Source: CAYYMH01 sp964472785 (lineage in GTDB: Bacteria; Zhuqueibacterota; Zhuqueibacteria; Thermofontimicrobiales; Thermofontimicrobiaceae). Taken from it: a stretch of DNA of 64,000 nucleotides. Positions within the stretch are counted from its first letter, which is position 1, and each line of letters starts with the position of its first letter. Positions 53,049-61,739 of this stretch are shown piece by piece. Position numbers and translations under genes: made by a program. The notes under the pieces are model-generated. The model was not told where the DNA came from. It made no database searches and worked only from the letters and a program-made list of their open reading frames with translations. The DNA lies in NCBI GenBank assembly GCA_964472785.1, contig CAYYMH010000012.1, forward strand, positions 1 through 64,000. Direction: 5' to 3'.

Positions 53049-56000
53049 GCTAACTTTTGTTTTCCGAATATCTGTTCTCTGTTCATTGATCGCTATTCAC
53101 AGTCTTTTAGCTTCGGATGTCAAAATAATCCAAAGCTCGGATCAGGGTCTGGTAATCAGTTATGAGCCAAAGGGTTGGGATGTCAGCGCTGAACAACAGG
53201 AAAACATGTCTTTTATCAAAGTAAAAATTCCTCACTGCATCTTCAATACAATACCGGGAGAACCACTGATACCAAAGCGCAGAATTACTGTCGGAATACC
53301 GCCCAATGCGAAAATTTCAGCGGAAGTGCTGGAAACTAAACTAAAAGAACAACAAGATGGCGAACTTATTCCGACACCATTGATCATGCATGAGGAGCTT
53401 GGGGATGTTAAATATGAAAAGAACAAAGCGAATTATAATTTTGCAGAAAGGAATCCCGGAAAATTTATCAATTTATCGTCGCCTTTAAAATTTAGAGATC
53501 AGCGCATTGTGCAAGTTGATTTTTTCCCGGTCCAATTTGCTGCGCAAAGCAGAAAAGTATTTCTTTATGATAAAATTGTTATTCGTATCCATTTTGATCT
53601 CCAGCCACAATCTGATTCAAAAAAATCACAAAAGGTTTTCCTCGGTACTGTTTATGACCAAATATTAATTAATGCAGAACAGGCTTCAAAATGGAGAAAA
53701 ACAGACAATTCAAAAGTCCGACTGCATAAACCTGCTACGGCTGAAAGTTTTTATAAAATATGTGTTAAGCAAGATGGCATTTACAAAATAACGGGCAACG
53801 ATCTCAAAGCAGCAGGAATAGATATTGAACAAATAAATCCAAAAACATTAAAACTATTTAATAACGGTGGCTTCCCTTTGCCAACTTCCCTTGATGCGAA
53901 AAGGCCTGATAGTCTCATCGAAAATTCAATCCTCATGATGGATGGAGGTGATTTTTCATTTGATGAAAACGACTATTTTCTTTTTTACGGAAAGTCAGTT
54001 CATGGCTGGAAATATGATCGTAATGAAAAACAATATCATCACTATCTGCATCCCTTTACCAATGAAAATGTGTACTGGTTGCAATGGCAAAGTGCCAGAC
54101 CCGGAAAAAGAGTTGAGATTGTTCACGAAGCACCGGACAATTCCATTTTGGATGTTCAATCTTACAGAGCGCATCAGTTTGTTGAAAACGAATTAACAAA
54201 TTTGTTGAATTCTGGTACATGCTGGCTGGGTAATTATTTTAGTTCAGTGGCTTTGGATAGAATCTATCAATTCCTGATTCATTATCCGGACCAAAATCAT
54301 GAAGCCAGTATTCGCTTGCAATTGGCAGCGATTTCCAATGGTTATCATTCTTTTTCATATTATTTTAATGATTCGAGAATCGGCAGCACCAATTCCATTT
54401 ACGGTAGTTCATCTCAGACAATCAACATCAATCTGAAAAAATTCTCAACAATGATAAATGGCCTTTTGCTTAAGGATGGCTACAACCGGTTTAAGATGCA
54501 TTACCATCCGCCGGATGATGCTGGACTGGCTTATTTGGATTGGATTGAGTTGCATTATTATGCCCAACTGAAAACCGATGAAAATGAATTAATTTTTGAC
54601 AGTCCTGATAGCAGTGGTTTTTATCGTTACACGGTCGAATCATTTTCATCGGACAATGTGTATGTTTTTGATGTTACAAAATTCGAAGAAATCCGCCAAA
54701 TAGATCGTCAATTTAGTAGTGGCGTTGTCGAGTTTGTCGATTCAACATCTTCAGACATGTTAAAAACATATTTTATTGTTGGCAGTGATAAATTTAAGAA
54801 GCCGTTAACGATTGAAAAAGATTTGCCATCAGATTTGAGAAGTCCGGATAATGGTGCAGATTTTATTGTGATCACATACGATGATTTTTATAACGCAGTT
54901 TTGCCTTTAAAAAGTCTAAAAGAAAATTGTGATACGCTGCAAACTGCTGTTGTGAATATCAGCGATGTTTACGATGAGTTCGCCTGGGGACTAAACGACA
55001 TTACGGCAATTCGCGATTTCATTAAATATGCTTATGAAAATTGGCATCCGAGACCTGAATATGTGCTGCTGTTCGGCGATGGTGATTATGATTACAAAAA
55101 TATTATTTCTCCGCAGAACCCGAATTGGATTCCTACCTTTGAAACCGATGAGCTTATAGAGAGAACCAGTCGTTGCCGTGATGATTGGTTTGTGTGTGTT
55201 TCCGGAAATGACAATATTCTGGATTTAGCCATCGGTCGAATTCCGGCGCGCAGTTATAATCAAGCCAGAGAAATGGTTGAAAAAATCATTGAATATCAGA
55301 ATTCGGTTAATTTTGGTGAGTGGTGTAATAAAATTCTGATGGTTGCTGATGACGAATACGGACAGGGCGGCGGTCTCGATGCGATTTTGGATCACTTACC
55401 GGACACCGAAAATATTGCAGAGAATTATCTGTCAAAATCATTTAATGTCCAAAAGATCTATTTAACTGAATATCCGGTAGTTCGTGTGGCAGGGGTTTCT
55501 GGCATTCGCAAACCCGCAGCAAAAGAAGCATTGCTGAAAAAAATAAACGATGGTTCGCTCATCATTAATTTTATCGGTCATGCCAATGAACGGCTGTGGA
55601 CACACGAACATGTGTTGCATCTGTCAGATGATTTTTCCAGGATTAATAATGGGTATAAACAGGCGTTTTGGATGGCGGCAACCTGTAATTTTGGTCGATT
55701 TGACAACCCCAATTTTCAGAGTTTTGCTGAGGAGTTAGTATTGGCAAAAGGAAGAGGCGCTGTTGCCGTGTTATCATCTTCGCGGTTGGCAAATCCGTAT
55801 GATAACGCCAGTTTGAATGAATTTTTATTTCGGAAATTGTTTCCCGCGGATAAGTCGCTGGTTCGGTTGGGTGATGCGGTCATGGCGGCAAAAAACGCCA
55901 GAGGAAATAATACTAATGACCAGGTCTATCATTTGTTAGGTGATCCCACACTTGTATTAAAGGTGCCGACGTTGGACGCTAAAGTCAGCCGGTTTAGCCC

Positions 56001-57012
56001 CGATTCAATCAGGGCGCTTTCAGTCATGCAGGTCACAGGAAACATTTTAAATCCGGGCGATGCATCACAAGGTTATAATGGCAAAGTGCTTCTTTCGGCA
56101 TTCGATTCCCGAAAAAAACGGGTTTATCATGTAAATCAATTTCGAACGTACCATTATAAACTTCCTGGGAATAAAATTTTTTATGGCACATCAAACGTTG
56201 AAAATAATCAATTCGATACGAAATTCTTTGTTCCCAAAGATATTACTTATGGCGGGAATGAAGGGCGGTTTAACCTGTTCTATTGGGATGGACAACAAAT
56301 GGGCGCCGGCTCGGTTAACTTGATTCCTGTGGGCGGCACACAAACTGAATTTTCTGATTTACACGGACCAAAAATTTCAGTCGATTTTGAAGGGCAGGAA
56401 TTGCGATTCGGGGGCTTTATCCCGCCGAACGCTGATATTGTCATCTCACTCGAAGACTCGCTCAGCGGAATCAACATCGCCGGCGATATCGGCCATAAAA
56501 TCACGATGACAATTGATCAACAGGAAAATGACCCAATTGACTTGACAGAATTATTTCAATACGATGAGGGCAGCTATACCAGCGGAAAAATATATTATTG
56601 TTTCGAAAACATGGCTGCGGGAAAACATTCAGCGCTGATTAAAGCCTGGGATAATTGTAATAATTCCTCACAAACAGAGATCGAATTCGATATCGTTTCG
56701 CGAGAGCAACTTGTTTTGCGTGACGTTTTCAATTTTCCCAATCCTTTTGCTCATGAAACAGAATTCACTTTTTGGGTGAATCAGGATTGTGATGTAAAGA
56801 TCAAAGTCTATACTGTGACCGGAAGGCTCATCTACCAGATGGATCATTTGAGAGCGACAACAGGATTTAATCACTTTTCGTGGGATGGATGTGACCAAAA
56901 TTATGACCCGGTTGCAAATGGCGTCTATTTATACAAAGTATCAGCTAAAAGCAGAAAAGTGGACGAAATTCTATCAGCGGATAAAATAGAAAAATGTGTG
57001 GTTGTCAGGTAG
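53035..57012 (+). CDS. PorU-like C25 family protease, copy 1
   Basis: This 1325-residue exported protein resembles the T9SS sortase PorU. The signal ends near residue 26. A C25 prodomain-type region precedes the gingipain-like catalytic domain, with LLFGDGDYDYKN, NFIGHANERLW (His849) and MAATCNFGRFDN (Cys884), spaced 35 residues apart. It ends with a beta-sandwich domain FNFPNPFAHETEF that resembles a type IX sorting or FlgD-Ig domain. Canonical PorU has GHG and ATCEFSRFDD/ATCDFGRFDD-type motifs; here GHA and FDN differ, so activity may be altered. The ATG lies inside the end of the RseC-family gene. Confidence 0.85.
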   Translation: MCRNKLTFVFRISVLCSLIAIHSLLASDVKIIQSSDQGLVISYEPKGWDVSAEQQENMSFIKVKIPHCIFNTIPGEPLIPKRRITVGIPPNAKISAEVLETKLKEQQDGELIPTPLIMHEELGDVKYEKNKANYNFAERNPGKFINLSSPLKFRDQRIVQVDFFPVQFAAQSRKVFLYDKIVIRIHFDLQPQSDSKKSQKVFLGTVYDQILINAEQASKWRKTDNSKVRLHKPATAESFYKICVKQDGIYKITGNDLKAAGIDIEQINPKTLKLFNNGGFPLPTSLDAKRPDSLIENSILMMDGGDFSFDENDYFLFYGKSVHGWKYDRNEKQYHHYLHPFTNENVYWLQWQSARPGKRVEIVHEAPDNSILDVQSYRAHQFVENELTNLLNSGTCWLGNYFSSVALDRIYQFLIHYPDQNHEASIRLQLAAISNGYHSFSYYFNDSRIGSTNSIYGSSSQTININLKKFSTMINGLLLKDGYNRFKMHYHPPDDAGLAYLDWIELHYYAQLKTDENELIFDSPDSSGFYRYTVESFSSDNVYVFDVTKFEEIRQIDRQFSSGVVEFVDSTSSDMLKTYFIVGSDKFKKPLTIEKDLPSDLRSPDNGADFIVITYDDFYNAVLPLKSLKENCDTLQTAVVNISDVYDEFAWGLNDITAIRDFIKYAYENWHPRPEYVLLFGDGDYDYKNIISPQNPNWIPTFETDELIERTSRCRDDWFVCVSGNDNILDLAIGRIPARSYNQAREMVEKIIEYQNSVNFGEWCNKILMVADDEYGQGGGLDAILDHLPDTENIAENYLSKSFNVQKIYLTEYPVVRVAGVSGIRKPAAKEALLKKINDGSLIINFIGHANERLWTHEHVLHLSDDFSRINNGYKQAFWMAATCNFGRFDNPNFQSFAEELVLAKGRGAVAVLSSSRLANPYDNASLNEFLFRKLFPADKSLVRLGDAVMAAKNARGNNTNDQVYHLLGDPTLVLKVPTLDAKVSRFSPDSIRALSVMQVTGNILNPGDASQGYNGKVLLSAFDSRKKRVYHVNQFRTYHYKLPGNKIFYGTSNVENNQFDTKFFVPKDITYGGNEGRFNLFYWDGQQMGAGSVNLIPVGGTQTEFSDLHGPKISVDFEGQELRFGGFIPPNADIVISLEDSLSGINIAGDIGHKITMTIDQQENDPIDLTELFQYDEGSYTSGKIYYCFENMAAGKHSALIKAWDNCNNSSQTEIEFDIVSREQLVLRDVFNFPNPFAHETEFTFWVNQDCDVKIKVYTVTGRLIYQMDHLRATTGFNHFSWDGCDQNYDPVANGVYLYKVSAKSRKVDEILSADKIEKCVVVR

Positions 57013-57138
57013 ATTAGCATGATAAAATTTTGCTTCAGTTACATGAAACTCTATTGATATAATGTCAGTTACATTTTATATTAATCAGATATTTGTATGT
57101 TAATGAGAAAGCTTTTTTACTGAATTGGAGCCTTGAAC

Positions 57139-60100
57139 ATGACCGTATTAAAAAAAACGTTGTTTAAACTTTTCTGGGTCGGATGCGGACTTTTTTTTAC
57201 GATAAATTTGCATGCCAATCAGGATGTGAAAATTTTCAATACTTCACAAAATGGATTGACAATTGAGCTTTCACCTGCTCTGCAATCAATAGACAGCATA
57301 AAATTGGCCAATCAGCATTATTATAAAATTAACCTAAAACTTCATCAGCAAACCGGTGAGCCGGGCAACCCTTTAATACCCGCAAGAGTTCTGAATGTCG
57401 GTATCCCAAATGGAGCAGATGTTCGCGTGTCAGTCGCAAATGTGAATTTTACTGAAATTCGTGGACGCCTTTTACCAGCCCCGCAGATAGATGATCAGGG
57501 TAATTATAATTACCAGGAAAATGTTTCAACATATCAGGATGGTGGTTTTCAACCTCAAGATGTTTTGCAAACCAGTGAGGTCGCTTTCTTTCGAGACCAA
57601 CGGTTTGTCAAACTGATTATAAAACCAGTTCAGTTCAACAGTAACACGAATCGGATCAAAATCGCCAATCATCTGACGATCCGGGTCGATTTTATTGGAT
57701 CAAACTTTGAAATGCAGGATGCGCCACCTAATAAGAAAGAAGATGAACTGTATCGCGGTGTGATTGTTAATTATGATCAATCAAAAAAATGGTTAAAACC
57801 TCGTCAGAAGAGAATATTGCGGAAACAGTCGGGTTTGGTCAGCGGGGAATGGTTCAAAATCGTAACAGAACAGGAAGGGATTTACAAAGTCACTGGCAAT
57901 GACCTGAAAAGCGTCGGTGTGGATTTAGCTGGTGTCGATCCGACAACGATTCGAGTTTACAACAATGGCGGGCGGGAGCTGCCTCGAGCAATAAACACAA
58001 CAAGAGAGGATAGTTTAATTGAAAACGCGATCTATGTTGTGGGAGAAGATGACGGTGAATTTAATGAAAACGATTATATTTTGTTCTTCGGGAGACCTGT
58101 CAATTACTGGCAACCTGAAAATGATACCAGTGTTTTTTTCAAGCATTATATAAATCACTACACGTATCAAAATGTTTATTGGCTGACATGGGGCAATAAT
58201 CAAAATGGCAAACGAATGCAAACCCGCAGTGCCATTCAGAGTGAAGAATTGCCTGTTTACGATTTTTTTAGTCGCTATTATGACGAAGATGAAATTAACA
58301 ATATTTATCATTCGGGAATCGAATGGTTTGGCAGATTATTGGCAGGGAACCAAACAGAGAGCTACAGTTTATATTTACCTCATCCAAATAACATCGATAA
58401 TAATGCGCATTTAACCCTGAGCGTGTTTGGATTGACATCAGGAACTCATCGTTTTTCATTGTATTTTAACGATGAGTTTGTGGAATCGTTTTCGTTTAGC
58501 GGCAATCGAATCGAGACTCACGAATTTACGACCACGTTGCGGTTAGCTGAATCCGGATATAACAACCTCAAAATCCAGTACAACGGATTTTCACCGGAAA
58601 ATCAGGTTTATGTTGATTGGTTTGAAGTTCATTACCGACGGAAATTTATTGCCGAGAGTAATTATTTATGGTTTATTCAGGATGAGGACGGGCCACAAAA
58701 GTACCGTATCTCGAATTTTGCCAGTAATCAAATCAAGGTATTTGATGTTACCAACTGGCAGGATATCGAAATGGTAACGGATATTGACATATCCGCGGGT
58801 AGTGTTATTTTTACGGATGATGTGACTGGATTCCCGAGGCATCAGTATATTGCGGTTAGTGAAGAAGCCTATTGGAAACCGGTGGACATACAACGCGTCA
58901 ATTTTGCTGATTTAAGAAATGTGACCAATGCAGCGGATTTTATCATCGTGACACATGAGGATTTTTATGATGCGATTATTCCGCTAAAAGAACGCCGAGA
59001 AACGAAAGATAGCCTGAAAACTATGATTGTCAAGATATCTGATATTTATAATGAATTTTCATGGGGCTTAATTGATCCGACAGCGCTCCGGGACTTCTTA
59101 AAATTTACATACGATAACTGGAATTTAACACCGCGATATGTTTTATTTTGTGGAGATGGCGACTATGATTATAAAAATATTGTCTCAGATGCAGATAAAA
59201 ACTGGCTCCCGCCTTACCAGTCCGATGAATTAAATAAAAATTCCAATCGCACTTCTGATGATTGGTTCGTCACGGTAAGTGGTGACGATTCCGAGCCAGA
59301 TATGGCCATTGGGCGTTTTCCTGTGCAGACTTTTGAGGAGGTGCAAAATGTGGTTAAAAAAATTATCGACTATGAGAACATGACTTTTTGGAGCGAGGAT
59401 CAACCGGAAATACTTGACGATTGGCGTAATGTTATCACCATGGTCGGTGATGATGAAATAACAGGCAAATTAAATGCTAATGAAACAATGCATACAAATG
59501 ATGCTGAAAATATTATTGAAAATTCGATACCGAATTCATTTGAAAAAGATAAAGTTTACTTAATTGAGTATCCCAAAGTTGTTGACCCATCGACTTCGGG
59601 ATTTATGAAACCCGAAGCAACCGAAGCATTGATTGATAGAATAAATAAAGGTACTTTGGTACTAAATTATGTGGGGCACGGAGCACCTTCTCTTTGGGCT
59701 CATGAACGTTTGCTCAAAGAAAGTCGCGATTTTGATCGGATTCAGAATACTGGAAAACTGCCGTTGTGGGTAGCGGCGACGTGCGATTTCGGTCGTTTCG
59801 ATGATCCATTGGAACGCGGGTTTGCTGAACGCTTGTTTGTTGCTGAAGGGCGCGGTGGAATTGCTTTTGTTACTTCTGCGAGACTTGCTTATGCATCGGA
59901 TAATACTGCATTGAACCGGCAGTTTTATCTCCAGCTCTTTAAAAAAGGAATCGATTCTGAACGGATGGGCGTTGCGCTCATGCAGGCGAAATTAAATAAT
60001 TATAGTATCACAAATGATCAAAAGTATCATCTTTATGGTGATCCAACGATGCGTCTGGCAAACCCTCAGTTTAAGGCAAGCATTACCTCGATGACACCGG

Positions 60101-61155
60101 ATACACTCAAAGCGTTAAGTGAGATTTCTGTTCAGGGAAAGATTGTGCAAAATAATGATTTGTCCAATTTTCAGGGCAAAGCCTTGCTCAAAGTCGTTGA
60201 TTCAAGGAAGTTGAAAACTTATTATACCCAACAGAACTCCCCAATCAGATATATTGATCCGGGAAAAACAATTTTCAGAGGGATGATTCCGGTCAGCGAG
60301 GATTTGTTCGCTGGCAAATTCATTGTCCCAAAGGACATTACCTATGGTGGAGATTTGGGAAGGATGAGTGTTTATTTTGCCAATGCGGATGTTCACGGTA
60401 TTGGCTATCGGGATTCATTGTTCGTCGGTGGAACTTCGGTTTTAATTGATGAAGAAGGACCGATAATTGAAATTGGTTTTGTAGATCAAAACTTTTCTGA
60501 AGGCAATGTCGTCAATAAGTCTGCAACAATCGAAATCGAGATTGCAGACAGCATAAGCGGTGTGAATATTGCCGGAGATATCGGACATAATATTTCATTG
60601 GTTCTCGATGACCGCGAGGATGAAAAAATTATCTTAACCGATTATTTTAATTATTTCGAAGGTAATCATAAAGCTGGGAAAATACTCTATGATTTTTCAA
60701 AACATAAATTCGGAGCTGTTATCCCTGCTGAAAGTAGTGGGGATGGATATGGCTTACCCGAAGGAAATCACACGATCACTGTCAAAGCGTGGGACAACTT
60801 TAACAATTCAGCAGTGACAAGTAGCCAATTCACCGTTGTTTCTGACGACGTAATTAAGCTGCAACATGTATTAAATTTCCCCAATCCGTTCTCTTCGACT
60901 ACAACTTTCACTTTTTCTGTCAACCAAGCATGTGATGTGAAAATCAAAATTTACACGATCAATGGTACATTAATTCAGGTGCTTGATAATAACTTTGCGG
61001 CTTCGGGGCACAACCAGGTCAGTTGGAATGGTCGAGATCGTGATGGAGATGAGTTGGCAAATGGCGTCTATCTTTACAAGCTGATGGCGAAAAAGAAACT
61101 GGATCAAAAGAACATCCGTGATGAAGTGATTGGCAAGTTTGTTATTGCCAGATAA
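57139..61155 (+). CDS. PorU-like C25 family protease, copy 2
   Basis: This 1338-residue paralogue of the preceding gene has the same layout: signal (about 1-25), pro-region, catalytic domain with LNYVGHGAPSLWAHERLL (His847) and AATCDFGRFDDP (Cys882), Ig-like parts and a C-terminal NFPNPFSSTTTF sorting-type domain. Its motifs match PorU more closely than copy 1, so this one is the better candidate for the active T9SS sortase that removes cargo sorting domains at the surface. I use ATG 57139 (GGAG eight bases upstream) and not the TTG at 57133. The two copies are tandem and separated by about 125 bases. Confidence 0.88.
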   Translation: MTVLKKTLFKLFWVGCGLFFTINLHANQDVKIFNTSQNGLTIELSPALQSIDSIKLANQHYYKINLKLHQQTGEPGNPLIPARVLNVGIPNGADVRVSVANVNFTEIRGRLLPAPQIDDQGNYNYQENVSTYQDGGFQPQDVLQTSEVAFFRDQRFVKLIIKPVQFNSNTNRIKIANHLTIRVDFIGSNFEMQDAPPNKKEDELYRGVIVNYDQSKKWLKPRQKRILRKQSGLVSGEWFKIVTEQEGIYKVTGNDLKSVGVDLAGVDPTTIRVYNNGGRELPRAINTTREDSLIENAIYVVGEDDGEFNENDYILFFGRPVNYWQPENDTSVFFKHYINHYTYQNVYWLTWGNNQNGKRMQTRSAIQSEELPVYDFFSRYYDEDEINNIYHSGIEWFGRLLAGNQTESYSLYLPHPNNIDNNAHLTLSVFGLTSGTHRFSLYFNDEFVESFSFSGNRIETHEFTTTLRLAESGYNNLKIQYNGFSPENQVYVDWFEVHYRRKFIAESNYLWFIQDEDGPQKYRISNFASNQIKVFDVTNWQDIEMVTDIDISAGSVIFTDDVTGFPRHQYIAVSEEAYWKPVDIQRVNFADLRNVTNAADFIIVTHEDFYDAIIPLKERRETKDSLKTMIVKISDIYNEFSWGLIDPTALRDFLKFTYDNWNLTPRYVLFCGDGDYDYKNIVSDADKNWLPPYQSDELNKNSNRTSDDWFVTVSGDDSEPDMAIGRFPVQTFEEVQNVVKKIIDYENMTFWSEDQPEILDDWRNVITMVGDDEITGKLNANETMHTNDAENIIENSIPNSFEKDKVYLIEYPKVVDPSTSGFMKPEATEALIDRINKGTLVLNYVGHGAPSLWAHERLLKESRDFDRIQNTGKLPLWVAATCDFGRFDDPLERGFAERLFVAEGRGGIAFVTSARLAYASDNTALNRQFYLQLFKKGIDSERMGVALMQAKLNNYSITNDQKYHLYGDPTMRLANPQFKASITSMTPDTLKALSEISVQGKIVQNNDLSNFQGKALLKVVDSRKLKTYYTQQNSPIRYIDPGKTIFRGMIPVSEDLFAGKFIVPKDITYGGDLGRMSVYFANADVHGIGYRDSLFVGGTSVLIDEEGPIIEIGFVDQNFSEGNVVNKSATIEIEIADSISGVNIAGDIGHNISLVLDDREDEKIILTDYFNYFEGNHKAGKILYDFSKHKFGAVIPAESSGDGYGLPEGNHTITVKAWDNFNNSAVTSSQFTVVSDDVIKLQHVLNFPNPFSSTTTFTFSVNQACDVKIKIYTINGTLIQVLDNNFAASGHNQVSWNGRDRDGDELANGVYLYKLMAKKKLDQKNIRDEVIGKFVIAR

Positions 61156-61162
61156 AAAAAAT

Positions 61163-61190
61163 GGGTTCTCCTGTTAGGGTAGGAGAACCC
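61163..61190. terminator. Strong hairpin after the second PorU-like gene
   Basis: GGGTTCTCCT (61163-61172) pairs perfectly with AGGAGAACCC (61181-61190). On the plus strand no T-run follows; on the minus strand eight bases further there is a T-run. It may end the porU transcript or protect the RNA 3' end. Confidence 0.65.
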
Positions 61191-61623
61191 AAGCTCGTAT
61201 TGCGGAACAGCAAGAATTCGGGTCAAATTTGCTGTTTAGGCTGGATAGATTTTTGAATAAACCTCCAAAAAATTAAAATTTCCCTGACTGATTAATTAAA
61301 CCAATGATGAATTCTCGAGTTGAAATCAGGAATTTATTTACAGACAATTTCATCAATTACAAAATTAATGCCACTTGATCAAGTGTAAAATAATTAGATT
61401 AAACTTATGATAATATTAAATTAAAATTGCATCATCTTGTAATCCTAAAAACTACAGATACTTAATAGAAAAGCGACAATTTAAGCCTGTATTGTTGTGA
61501 GACACTGTATCGGGATAATACAAAAATGTCGCATTTTAACAATCGGCAAATAAGCTCCTAATCTGAAAATAAATAATATGTTGAACCCTTATGGGCTTAA
61601 GGGCTCAAACAAGCTGTCACAAT

Positions 61624-61661
61624 AAAAATCCCCACCAGCAAATAGCATTGTGGGGATTTTT
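61624..61661 (-). terminator. Rho-independent terminator after lon
   Basis: AAAAATCCCCAC (61624-61635) pairs with GTGGGGATTTTT (61650-61661), and A/T runs on both sides let it act in either direction. The rest of the 584-base gap is AT-rich, except for the AAAGACACAGAGACTCAAAG fragment near 61712 that matches the dispersed palindromes. Confidence 0.85.
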
Positions 61662-61739
61662 AATGGAAATAATGTGAATAAATTTTTAGCTTGAAATATT
61701 CTTTTTCCTTAAAGACACAGAGACTCAAAGAATTTTAAT

